In this document: in pieces, positions 10,470-18,476 of the stretch
Position numbering within the stretch: the first letter of the stretch is position 1
Layout: each line of letters begins with the position of its first letter
Assembly: GCF_002964975.1 (NCBI RefSeq)
Contig: NZ_PSZM01000036.1
Span: forward strand, 124,001 to 188,000
Length of the DNA stretch: 64,000 nucleotides
From: Apibacter adventoris
GTDB taxonomy: Bacteria > Bacteroidota > Bacteroidia > Flavobacteriales > Weeksellaceae
Direction of reading: 5' to 3'
The notes under the pieces: model-generated
The model's input: the letters and a program-made list of their open reading frames with translations, nothing else
The model's database searches: none
What the model was told of the DNA's origin: nothing
Program-made: the position numbers and the translations under genes

Positions 10470-12056
10470 ATGAAAACAAAACTAATATGCTCTTTTATTC
10501 TTGCCTTATTATATTTAATAATTAATTATTATTATATCAAAGTATTTAATTTTGAAGAAGACGCCTACATCATGTTCAGATATGTAGAAATGTTCGTAAA
10601 AGGATACGGTATTACTTTTTATCCAGGAGGAGAACATTTAGAAGGAGCAACAGATTTTTTGTGGTTTATTCTCCTATCAATTTTAAATAAAGTCCATATA
10701 GATGTTGGAATAGCATCTATAATACTTAATGCATCTGGAGTTTTCCTTATAACCTATATTATGAGTGCAGTTGTATTAAATGTTCAGGATACAAGAACCG
10801 TAAAAATTTTATTTCCATTTTCATTTTTATGGATTTTATTTATTCCTATTTTTGCAGCTTTAGGAGGCTTTAGTGTATTTTTATATAGTTCTATTATTCT
10901 TCTTACTGTACATTTATTAAATAAAGAAGAAAAAATAAATTGGATCCCTATACTTTCCATTATAATATCTTTATTTCGCCCTGATGGAGTAATCTTTGGA
11001 GTATGTTTTACATTTATAGGGTTATATATATGTGTAAAAGAAAAAAGAAAACAGTATATTATAAATATGATGATAGCCCTTATCATTGGGATAATATACT
11101 TCACATGGAGATATACTTATTTTAGAGAATTACTTCCACTGCCATTATACGTTAAACAGTCTAATGATGTATGGTTAACTGTTAAATTGAACATAAAAGT
11201 TTTTTTCTCTTGGGGAAGCATAGCGGGAGTTACTTTATTCTTGATTTACTTTATACTACAAAAACCTCAAGACAAAAGAAAAATATTTCTATTATCTATT
11301 CCGATAATTATATTCTTTTCTATACTGATTTTTGTCTATCTATCTCAAAATGTATCATTCAGATTTCAAGCACCTGTTATGTATATAGGATATTATCTTA
11401 TTTTAAACATGTTGATTAATCTCCTAAGATTTAAGATAAAGCATAAAAAATTATTAATTGGGTTATTTTATTTAGTAATTTTATTAACTACAATATCGAC
11501 TATTAGAAATTTAGGGTGGAATTATATATATAATAGGTTTACTTATATGAATAATACATTTCCGATTCGGTTTTCAGAAAAAATATTGCATGATGGAGAT
11601 GTTATTGCTCTTACAGAAGCTGGTAGATTACCATACTGGATAAATAAAAAAGTTCAAATAATAGATTTGGTAGGGTTAAATACTAAATACACAGCTAAAA
11701 ATAAAACTACAAAACAATATATTGAAAAAGTAAACCCAGATATTATTATGGCCTTTATCAATACTACATATGAAGGAAATAAAAATGTATATTGGATAGA
11801 AGATCCTTACATTTTTAAAAACTCAATAAATATTAGTGGAATAGAAAAACACGATCAGGCCATGATAGCAGTAGAAAATTTTTTATTAGGCCACTGGAAG
11901 GAATATGATGTATTTTTTGTAAAGTTTTGGCATAGTTATCCTCATGTATATGCAATTAAAAAAAGTAAGAAAAAAAGTGATATATTATATAATTTATTAA
12001 ATGAATCTTTTAACAATTATACATCTTATTTTGAATTAAAAAATCTTTTAAAATAG
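10470..12056 (+). CDS. GT-C membrane glycosyltransferase, AftB-like (copy 1)
   Basis: A 528-residue polytopic protein with about ten transmembrane segments and a C-terminal soluble domain of about 170 residues. After helix 1 it carries FEEDAYIMFRYVEMFVKGYG and then EGATDFLWF. This acidic loop plus the EG-T-x-x-LW motif matches GT-C transferases of the arabinofuranosyltransferase (AftB) type. Such enzymes transfer D-arabinofuranose from polyprenyl phosphate on the periplasmic side. It is a close paralogue of the next gene (12082-13677) along its whole length. The acceptor glycan or protein is not known. Confidence 0.7.
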   Translation: MKTKLICSFILALLYLIINYYYIKVFNFEEDAYIMFRYVEMFVKGYGITFYPGGEHLEGATDFLWFILLSILNKVHIDVGIASIILNASGVFLITYIMSAVVLNVQDTRTVKILFPFSFLWILFIPIFAALGGFSVFLYSSIILLTVHLLNKEEKINWIPILSIIISLFRPDGVIFGVCFTFIGLYICVKEKRKQYIINMMIALIIGIIYFTWRYTYFRELLPLPLYVKQSNDVWLTVKLNIKVFFSWGSIAGVTLFLIYFILQKPQDKRKIFLLSIPIIIFFSILIFVYLSQNVSFRFQAPVMYIGYYLILNMLINLLRFKIKHKKLLIGLFYLVILLTTISTIRNLGWNYIYNRFTYMNNTFPIRFSEKILHDGDVIALTEAGRLPYWINKKVQIIDLVGLNTKYTAKNKTTKQYIEKVNPDIIMAFINTTYEGNKNVYWIEDPYIFKNSINISGIEKHDQAMIAVENFLLGHWKEYDVFFVKFWHSYPHVYAIKKSKKKSDILYNLLNESFNNYTSYFELKNLLK

Positions 12057-12081
12057 TGAAATATTTTAATATTTATTAACT

Positions 12082-13677
12082 ATGAAGTTAAATTTAAAAA
12101 AAGGAATATATTCATTCTTAATTGCCATATTTTATGTGGTAATTAATATTTACTACATATCAAAAATGAATTTTGAAGAAGATGCCTACATCATGTTCAG
12201 ATATGTAGAAATGTTTGTAAAAGGATATGGTATTACTTTTTATCCTGGAGGGGGACATTTAGAAGGAGCTACAGATTTTTTATGGTTTTTACTTTTATCT
12301 ATATTAAATAAATGTTATATAGATACTGGAATAGCCTCTATTATACTTAATTCTCTAGGGGTATTCATAATAACTTATATTTTAACTTCGGTTATAATGA
12401 AATCTAAAGATAAAATAATAAGAAATATTTTGTTTCCGTTTTCTTTTTTATGGCTCTTAATTGTTCCTGTATTCGCAGCATTTGGTGGTTTTAGTGTTTT
12501 TTTATATAGCTCAATAATACTTCTCACTTTACATTTATTATATAAAAGAGTAAAAATAATTTGGATTCCTATATTATCTATAATAATAGCTTTATTTCGT
12601 CCGGATGGAGTTATATTAGGAATTTGTTTTACCATTTTGGGATTTTTTTTATCTGAAAAAAAGAATAGAAAATTATATTTTGTTAACGTATTTATTGCTG
12701 CAATAGTAGGAATATCTTACTTTTTATGGAGATATAATTATTTTGGAGAATTATTGCCTCTTCCTTTATACGTTAAACAGGCAACCAGTATTTGGAAAAG
12801 TTTTAAAATTAACATATATGATTTTACATCGGGAGCTGTAATAGTGGGGATTATATTATTTGTTATATGTTATATTTTGCAAAACAAACAAGAAAAAAAG
12901 AATATATTTTTATTAGAATTACCATCTATTATATTTTTTCTAACTATATCTTTAGCTCATCAATCTCAAAATATAGCCAGTAGATTTCAGGCTCCGGTTA
13001 TATATATGGGTTATTATCTTATTATTGTGATGATAATAAATTTGTCTAAAAATAAAGGGAAATATAGGTTAGTATGTGTTGGCTTATTTTATGTGCTAAT
13101 TCTTATTTCTCTTTGTAATAGTATTGCCCATATTTTATGGACATATGGTCATAGTAAAAGATCCTATATCAATGTATTTCCTTCAAAATTAGCAAAAAAT
13201 ATACTGGTAGACGGGAATACTTTAGCTGTTAGTGAAGCAGGAAGGATTCCCTATTGGGTAGATAAAAAAGTAAAAATAATTGATTTGGTGGGATTAAATA
13301 CAAAGTATACTGCCAAAAATGAAATCACGGAATCATATATTGCTAAACTAGACCCTGAAGTAATTATGATATTTATACATAATACATTTAAGGGAACTCA
13401 AAATGTGTATAAAATATCTGATAGAAATTTAATTAATCGATATATTTATATAAATGGTAAGGGAAAAGAATATCAGGCAATGTTGGTTACCTCCAAATTT
13501 ATATATGACCATTGGGATGAATATGATGTGTTTATGGTTAGATTTCTTGATTATTACCCTCATGTGTATGCCATAAAGAAAAGACTCAATAAAAGTGAAT
13601 TAATGTTTAAATTGTTAAATGAATCTTTTAACGATTCTTCGTCCTATTGGGATTTAAAAATGAAAAAGAATGAATAG
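12082..13677 (+). CDS. GT-C membrane glycosyltransferase, AftB-like (copy 2)
   Basis: A 531-residue tandem paralogue of the preceding gene. It has the same acidic loop FEEDAYIMFRYVEMFVKGYG, the same EGATDFLWF motif and a matching C-terminal domain (SEAGRIPYWVDKKVKIIDL against TEAGRLPYWINKKVQIIDL). The loops between helices have diverged, so the copies may make different linkages or act on different acceptors. It overlaps the HAD phosphatase gene by eight bases, which indicates translational coupling. Confidence 0.7.
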   Translation: MKLNLKKGIYSFLIAIFYVVINIYYISKMNFEEDAYIMFRYVEMFVKGYGITFYPGGGHLEGATDFLWFLLLSILNKCYIDTGIASIILNSLGVFIITYILTSVIMKSKDKIIRNILFPFSFLWLLIVPVFAAFGGFSVFLYSSIILLTLHLLYKRVKIIWIPILSIIIALFRPDGVILGICFTILGFFLSEKKNRKLYFVNVFIAAIVGISYFLWRYNYFGELLPLPLYVKQATSIWKSFKINIYDFTSGAVIVGIILFVICYILQNKQEKKNIFLLELPSIIFFLTISLAHQSQNIASRFQAPVIYMGYYLIIVMIINLSKNKGKYRLVCVGLFYVLILISLCNSIAHILWTYGHSKRSYINVFPSKLAKNILVDGNTLAVSEAGRIPYWVDKKVKIIDLVGLNTKYTAKNEITESYIAKLDPEVIMIFIHNTFKGTQNVYKISDRNLINRYIYINGKGKEYQAMLVTSKFIYDHWDEYDVFMVRFLDYYPHVYAIKKRLNKSELMFKLLNESFNDSSSYWDLKMKKNE

Positions 13678-14257
13678 AAAATTATACTTATTTGATTTTG
13701 ATGGAACCATAACCAATAAAGATACTTTGTTTGATTTTCTGAACTTTACTTTTCCTACTACGTATAATTCTGTTTTTATAAAATATATCCCATTATTTAT
13801 AGCAACAAAGTTTAAATTGATAAAAGCAGAGGAAGTAAAGAGAAAATTTATAAACTCATTTTTAAAAAATAAGAATAAAGAAGAAATTGAAATTTTAGCA
13901 GATAATTACTTTGAAAATAGGAAAAACATTATTATTAGACCCGAAGCTTTAAAATATATAACAAACTTATCTAAAGAAGATAATAAATATATCGTTACTG
14001 CCTCTTTAGATTTATGGGTTAAACCTTTTGCAAATTATTTAGGACTTAGACTAATTTCAACAAAAGCAGATTTTGACGGTAATATATTTCATGGAAAATT
14101 TAAAACTCCAAACTGTAATTATAAAGAAAAAGTTGAACGGATTGTAAAAGAAATCCAATTATCACAATTTAATGAAATATATGCTTTTGGAGATACTAAA
14201 GGCGATAAATATATGTTAGAATTAGCCACACATCCCCATTTTAGGTATTTTGAATAA
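13670..14257 (+). CDS. HAD-family phosphatase, candidate DPPR 5-phosphatase
   Basis: A 195-residue HAD-superfamily (IB-like) phosphatase. Motif I is FDFDGTITNKDTLFDF, motif II is VTASLDLWVKPF, and motif IV lies in AFGDTKGDKYML. It overlaps the upstream GT-C gene by eight bases and ends the operon. In the mycobacterial pathway the 5-phosphate of DPPR is removed by a separate phosphatase (Rv3807c, PAP2 type). In other bacteria HAD domains occur next to or fused with UbiA proteins. A DPPR phosphatase role is therefore an inference from context. The HAD motifs themselves are clear. Confidence 0.75.
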   Translation: MNRKLYLFDFDGTITNKDTLFDFLNFTFPTTYNSVFIKYIPLFIATKFKLIKAEEVKRKFINSFLKNKNKEEIEILADNYFENRKNIIIRPEALKYITNLSKEDNKYIVTASLDLWVKPFANYLGLRLISTKADFDGNIFHGKFKTPNCNYKEKVERIVKEIQLSQFNEIYAFGDTKGDKYMLELATHPHFRYFE

Positions 14258-14262
14258 TACAC

Positions 14263-14290
14263 TTTAGAACAAAACAATTTTTGTTTCTAA
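14263..14290. terminator. Weak hairpin between convergent genes
   Basis: TTTAGAAC...GTTTCTAA form an imperfect stem just after the HAD gene and before the convergent minus-strand gene. There is no strong T tract, so its use as a terminator is uncertain. Confidence 0.25.
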
Positions 14291-14313
14291 CCGGTAGTAG
14301 AATAAAAAAGAAC

Positions 14314-14739
14314 TTAAAGATTAATAGTTACACCTATAGCTCCATGGCTACCTATTTCAGCAAAAACTCCAAAATTTTGATTGAAAAAATATCTATACCC
14401 TAAATGTGCACCAATACCAAAACCATCATTTCTGGCACCAATATTCACTCCCGGATATAGATCCATATTGTAAGGCAGCCCTATAACATCTCCTAAATGG
14501 AAATTAGCTTTTCCATAAATAAAAAAATTATCATCATCGTCACTCCAAAAAAATTCACACCCGGCACCTATAGACATCCAATCTATAACACCATATTCAT
14601 AAGAACCTGTAATTCCCGTACCATAACCAAAAGCATTAAGCCCGATTTGTATTTTTTGATCTCCCGGCCCACTAAAAACCTGAGCTTTGGACAAAGAGAA
14701 CGTACATAAAAATAGACTTAAGAAAAATAATTTTTTCAA
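14314..14739 (-). CDS. Secreted outer-membrane beta-barrel-like protein
   Basis: A 141-residue protein with a clear signal peptide (MKKLFFLSLFLCTFSLSKA, cut before Q). The mature part is rich in Gly and aromatic residues in alternating strands, such as GLNAFGYGTGITGSYEYG and GIGAHLGYRYFF. This resembles a small eight-strand outer-membrane barrel. No specific family is recognised. It is convergent with the arabinofuranose operon. A function in the envelope is inferred only from the signal peptide and strand pattern. Confidence 0.75.
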   Translation of the reverse strand: MKKLFFLSLFLCTFSLSKAQVFSGPGDQKIQIGLNAFGYGTGITGSYEYGVIDWMSIGAGCEFFWSDDDDNFFIYGKANFHLGDVIGLPYNMDLYPGVNIGARNDGFGIGAHLGYRYFFNQNFGVFAEIGSHGAIGVTINL

Positions 14740-14789
14740 TGTATTAAATATTTAAATTAATATAAAAATTAAATCATATTATATATGAT

Positions 14790-15284
14790 TCAATCCTCTA
14801 TATTTAAAATATCATTTGTAAAAACACAAGATATTTTAAATTTTAAAGGATCTTTATTTGTAATAAAATCTTCACAATAGCCAATCCAGATCATTTTTAA
14901 ATTCCCCTCTTCGTCTTTTCCGAATTTAAGTTCATTATCATCTGTATCTAAATCTTCCTCATCATTAAGATTTAAATTGGTATAGAAAATATCTTCCATA
15001 TCGCCAATTTCGTTTTCCTTTTCTTCAAATGCAGGAATTTTAAAAGATTTTCCGGATAACTTAAGAATAGAATCAACCGGAATTTCAAAATCTTCAACAG
15101 TAAAAGATACCTGTGGATATTCATTTTGATAAGAGTCTTCTTCTACATGCTCTAAATCGTCAGAAGATTCTATTTCTACGACTAAAGTATTTTTATTATT
15201 TAAAAAAACTACTTTACAAAAACATTTCCTGATGTGATATTCTAAAGTTTCATCAGGATGGTAAAACTTAATAAGTCCCTTCAT
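14790..15284 (-). CDS. Hypothetical acidic cytoplasmic protein
   Basis: A 164-residue acidic protein with no signal peptide or membrane segment. It has an Asp/Glu-rich stretch in the middle (NLNDEEDLDTDDNE). Cys residues occur at RKCFCK near residue 20 and in the C-terminal half. No family is recognised. It lies 84 bases downstream of tyrS on the same strand and could be co-transcribed with it. Confidence 0.7.
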   Translation of the reverse strand: MKGLIKFYHPDETLEYHIRKCFCKVVFLNNKNTLVVEIESSDDLEHVEEDSYQNEYPQVSFTVEDFEIPVDSILKLSGKSFKIPAFEEKENEIGDMEDIFYTNLNLNDEEDLDTDDNELKFGKDEEGNLKMIWIGYCEDFITNKDPLKFKISCVFTNDILNIED

Positions 15285-15368
15285 CTGTTTGTTCTATAAG
15301 ACGTTGCAAATATATTTATTTTTTTATCAGAATATAAATTTTTAAGGATAAAAAAATAAAAATCATGT

Positions 15369-16664
15369 TTATATACCTTTCAAAATAAAATATGATTTTT
15401 TACCTCTTTGCAATAAAATATACTTGCCTTGTAAAAGATTACTATTATTTATAACAAAATCTTCTTTAATTTTATCCTGATTTACAGATATGGAATTTTC
15501 TTTTAAAGCTCTTCTTGCTTCTCCTTTAGAAGGTAAAAAACCACTAAAATCAGAAAGAGCTTCTAAAATGGGAACTCCATTTTTAATTTCTTCTAAAGAT
15601 ACTTCCTTTTGAGGCACACCGTCAAACAATGATAAAAAAGTAGATTCATCTAAAGAAAGGAAATCTTCTTTCGTAGATTTTCCAAATAAAATAGCCGAAG
15701 CTTTTATAGCCTTTTCGGTTTCTTCATTTCCATGTACCCAGCGGGTAACCTCTTCCGCTAATTTTTTTTGTAGTAAACGAGATCCCGGGTTGGCACGGTG
15801 CTCATTTATTAAGCCTTCTATGGTTTCCTTACTTAAAAAAGTATAGATCTTGATGTATTTTTCAGCTTCAATATCGGCTACATTCAACCAAAACTGATAA
15901 AATTTAAAAGAAGAAGTTTTATTTATATCTAACCAAATATTTTCCCCCCCTTCGCTTTTTCCGAATTTTGATCCGTCTGCTTTAGTGGTTAAAGGGCAAG
16001 TAAGAGCAAAAGCCTCTTCAGATAATTTTCTCCTGATAAGCTCTGTTCCCGTAGTTAAATTTCCCCATTGGTCAGAACCGCCCATTTGGAGTTTTACTCC
16101 TTTTTCTTTAAATAAATAATAAAAGTCAAAACCCTGAAGTAGTTGGTAGGTAAACTCTGTAAAAGACATGCCATCCTGAAATTCCCCATTTAGTCTTTTC
16201 TTTACCGAATCTTTGGCCATCATATAATTTACTGTTATATGCTTACCAATATCTCTGGCAAACTCTAAGAAACTTATATTTTTCATCCAGTCATAATTAT
16301 TAACTAAAACGGCTGAATTGGGCTGATTTCCATCAAAATCTAAAAAACGGGCTAATTGAGATTTAATCCCTATTAAATATTTTTGTAAAGTTTCGTCATT
16401 TAATAAGTTCCTTTCATTACTTTTTCCCGAAGGGTCTCCGATCATACCGGTAGATCCCCCGATAAGAGCAACAGGCTTATGGCCATGCCTCTGAAGGTGT
16501 ACCAAAAGTAAAATAGGAACTAAGCTTCCTATATGAAGAGAATCTGCAGTAGGGTCAAAACCGATATACCCCAAAGTCATTTCTTTATTCAATTGTTCTT
16601 CTGTTCCGGGAATCACATTATGAATTAACCCCCTCCATGTAAGTTCTTCAATAAAAGAATTCAT
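15369..16664 (-). CDS. tyrS: Tyrosyl-tRNA synthetase
   Basis: Class I aminoacyl-tRNA synthetase that charges tRNA-Tyr. The HIGH-type motif is in [15 protein letters not shown], the tyrosine pocket includes QGFDFYYLF and [12 protein letters not shown], and the KMSKS-type loop is [10 protein letters not shown]-terminal S4-like RNA-binding region starts near residue 360 ([19 protein letters not shown]). At 431 residues the length is normal. The ATG start is 20 bases after a -7 box on the minus strand. Confidence 0.97.
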   Translation of the reverse strand: MNSFIEELTWRGLIHNVIPGTEEQLNKEMTLGYIGFDPTADSLHIGSLVPILLLVHLQRHGHKPVALIGGSTGMIGDPSGKSNERNLLNDETLQKYLIGIKSQLARFLDFDGNQPNSAVLVNNYDWMKNISFLEFARDIGKHITVNYMMAKDSVKKRLNGEFQDGMSFTEFTYQLLQGFDFYYLFKEKGVKLQMGGSDQWGNLTTGTELIRRKLSEEAFALTCPLTTKADGSKFGKSEGGENIWLDINKTSSFKFYQFWLNVADIEAEKYIKIYTFLSKETIEGLINEHRANPGSRLLQKKLAEEVTRWVHGNEETEKAIKASAILFGKSTKEDFLSLDESTFLSLFDGVPQKEVSLEEIKNGVPILEALSDFSGFLPSKGEARRALKENSISVNQDKIKEDFVINNSNLLQGKYILLQRGKKSYFILKGI

Positions 16665-16683
16665 TTTTTAAATTTTAGAGAAA

Positions 16684-16691
16684 CAAAGGTA
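16684..16691 (-). promoter_or_regulatory. -7 box of tyrS
   Basis: TACCTTTG on the minus strand is an exact TAnnTTTG match about 20 bases before the tyrS ATG, giving a very short leader. No good TTG -33 element was found. Confidence 0.5.
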
Positions 16692-17030
16692 AAATTTTTT
16701 ATACAATCTCTTATAAAACATACTTGTAAAAACCTTACTTTTTGCTGGGATTTATATTTTTTATCATCAAAAATTATCCAATAATAACGGTGAGCAAGTA
16801 AAATCTTACAATTACTTATGTTCTTTTTGCATAAATTTTACAAGCTTATGAAGAAACTCCGGGATTTTCTATTCGTAATTTCCAAAATATGGATAACATT
16901 ACACGAAATGTAAACACTTTGTTTATAATGGGTTTATTCTAAATAACAATAAAACAATAAATATATATCTGTGTTTTTAGATAAATTATTTAAAAAAATA
17001 AAAAAATAATTAATGAATCATCTTTTTTAT
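16692..17030. other. Intergenic region between tyrS and the effector island
   Basis: About 340 bases without an intact gene. On the plus strand a frame ending near 16941 reads a protein-like tail (ETPGFSIRNFQNMDNITRN then VNTLFIMGLF and stop). It may be the remnant of a gene displaced when the island was acquired. No tRNA, IS end or strong hairpin was seen. Confidence 0.25.
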
Positions 17031-17038
17031 TACATTTG
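17031..17038 (+). promoter_or_regulatory. -7 box of the effector island
   Basis: TACATTTG is an exact TAnnTTTG match 20 bases before the GTG start at 17059 and 38 before the internal ATG at 17077. It probably drives the three-gene carrier group. No -33 TTG is evident. Confidence 0.45.
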
Positions 17039-17058
17039 TCTTTTATGTTTATTAATTA

Positions 17059-17883
17059 GTGTTTAGTAAAAAAATAATGGGGAAAGTAAATTTCGGAGCC
17101 AATAACTCACTTTTTTCAAATATCTATTCTCAGGATTCTGTGTATAAAACTACTATGAAAACACAAGGGCAGGTGGTGACCTATGATATTTCCTTAAACT
17201 ATAAAAATGAGCAGGTAACCCTTTATCTTAAAAATTTATTACTCAACGGAAAAGCTCCTGATTTCCTTGTAGATCAACTGGCATGCCGTGCCGGAAATCC
17301 CTTATATCCCCTAACGCTTTCCCTTACCCCACATGGGGGAATTCATAGAATAGTAAATTATGCAGAGATCCTGAGTCGTTGGAATTCCGTTAAAAATGAT
17401 TTATTTACCTATTATAAAGATTCCTATTCTCAAAATTATTTACAGCAGAATAATGATTTTTATAATTCTGAAATATTATTAAAGACCCGTATTCAAAACA
17501 CGGCGTTTTTCTTTTTATTTTTTGGAGGGATATATCAGCGGGAACTCGATCAAGATTTTTACAGGGAATATTCTTGTAAATATAAAGGAGTAGAGTATTA
17601 CTTTTCTGAGCGTGTAGATGCCTTGACAGATAATCAGAATTGTTTTTCCCTTTATCGTGAAGGAGTTCATGAAGACAGAACTGAAAAGCTTTCTATGCGA
17701 TATCTTCTACGAAACTCGGATAAAAATATAGAAAAAGCATTTTTCACCTTATATAAAAACGGAAGGGCAGAACAGCAGTTATCGCTGGAGGAATCTGAAA
17801 TACAATCAGTTGTTATGAAAAAAGAACTATCCTCGTATGCAGCGAAAAACTCTGTAAATTTTTGGATAGATGAAAAAAAATGA
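17059..17883 (+). CDS. Unknown protein at the head of a PAAR/effector operon
   Basis: A 274-residue protein with no signal peptide or membrane segment and no recognised domain. It has a Tyr/Phe-rich middle section (NTAFFFLFFGG; YREYSCKYKG). The GTG start gives MFSKKIMGKVNFG. The ATG at 17077 (MGKVNFGANNSLF) is equally possible. It is followed after 17 bases by the PAAR-like gene and then by the LysM effector, so a role as adaptor, chaperone or spike-associated component of a contractile secretion system is likely. That role is inferred from position only. Base composition is noticeably less AT-rich than in the genes further downstream. Confidence 0.75.
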   Translation: MFSKKIMGKVNFGANNSLFSNIYSQDSVYKTTMKTQGQVVTYDISLNYKNEQVTLYLKNLLLNGKAPDFLVDQLACRAGNPLYPLTLSLTPHGGIHRIVNYAEILSRWNSVKNDLFTYYKDSYSQNYLQQNNDFYNSEILLKTRIQNTAFFFLFFGGIYQRELDQDFYREYSCKYKGVEYYFSERVDALTDNQNCFSLYREGVHEDRTEKLSMRYLLRNSDKNIEKAFFTLYKNGRAEQQLSLEESEIQSVVMKKELSSYAAKNSVNFWIDEKK

Positions 17884-17900
17884 AAATTAAAAACTAAACG

Positions 17901-18374
17901 ATGAAAGAAAAACACCTTGTATGCCAGGGGGCTATTTGCCGGTGTATCTATGGAAGCAATACAGATATACTGAGAGTAAATACCCAAAGTAAACGCTATA
18001 TTAATGATTCTGAAGGAAAATATAAACTGATCGCGACCAATTGCGAACTGGGAGCCACATTAGAAAAAAATACTTTTGGGAGTTGTGCCAGAAAGAACGG
18101 AAATTCCTGTACGGTATTCATAACCGAATGGCAAGATTTTTATGAAGAGGTAAAATTGGAAGATAATGGCGGAAAAATTTTGCTCGAAGACAGTACGGCC
18201 AGCTGCCCTGTAGGTGGTTCCGCCTGCATTCAAATTGTCTTTCACGGACAACAGGCAGAACTTTCTAAAAAGAATTTTCAACACGCAGACCCTTTGATAC
18301 ATGAAGCCCTTAATCCGGTGGGAGATATAGAGAATATACAACAACTAACTGAAGATATATATGAAGCTCAATAA
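17901..18374 (+). CDS. PAAR-like DUF4280 domain protein
   Basis: A 157-residue DUF4280 (PAAR-like) protein. Such proteins cap the spike of contractile injection systems (type VI secretion or extracellular contractile systems) and recruit effectors. The N-terminus HLVCQGAICRCIYG, the motif YKLIATNCELGATLEKNTFGSC, and the paired Cys near residues 100-110 (TASCPVGGSACIQIVFHGQ) are characteristic. It lies between an unknown protein and the LysM-type effector, a typical vehicle-cargo arrangement. No spike (VgrG), Hcp or sheath genes are present in this window, so the secretion machine must be encoded elsewhere. Confidence 0.85.
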   Translation: MKEKHLVCQGAICRCIYGSNTDILRVNTQSKRYINDSEGKYKLIATNCELGATLEKNTFGSCARKNGNSCTVFITEWQDFYEEVKLEDNGGKILLEDSTASCPVGGSACIQIVFHGQQAELSKKNFQHADPLIHEALNPVGDIENIQQLTEDIYEAQ

Positions 18375-18476
18375 AAAAAGAATAGCAAATCAGAATTTTT
18401 TATATATGAATTAAAAATAAAAAATCTAACATTTAACTATGAAAAATACTAAAACCACAAAATCTAACTTATTCCT

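Noticed and set aside
10784-11104. Antisense frame of 106 codons within the first GT-C gene, with a similar one in the second copy
   Set aside because: Both lie opposite homologous coding DNA, so the similarity follows from the duplicated genes.
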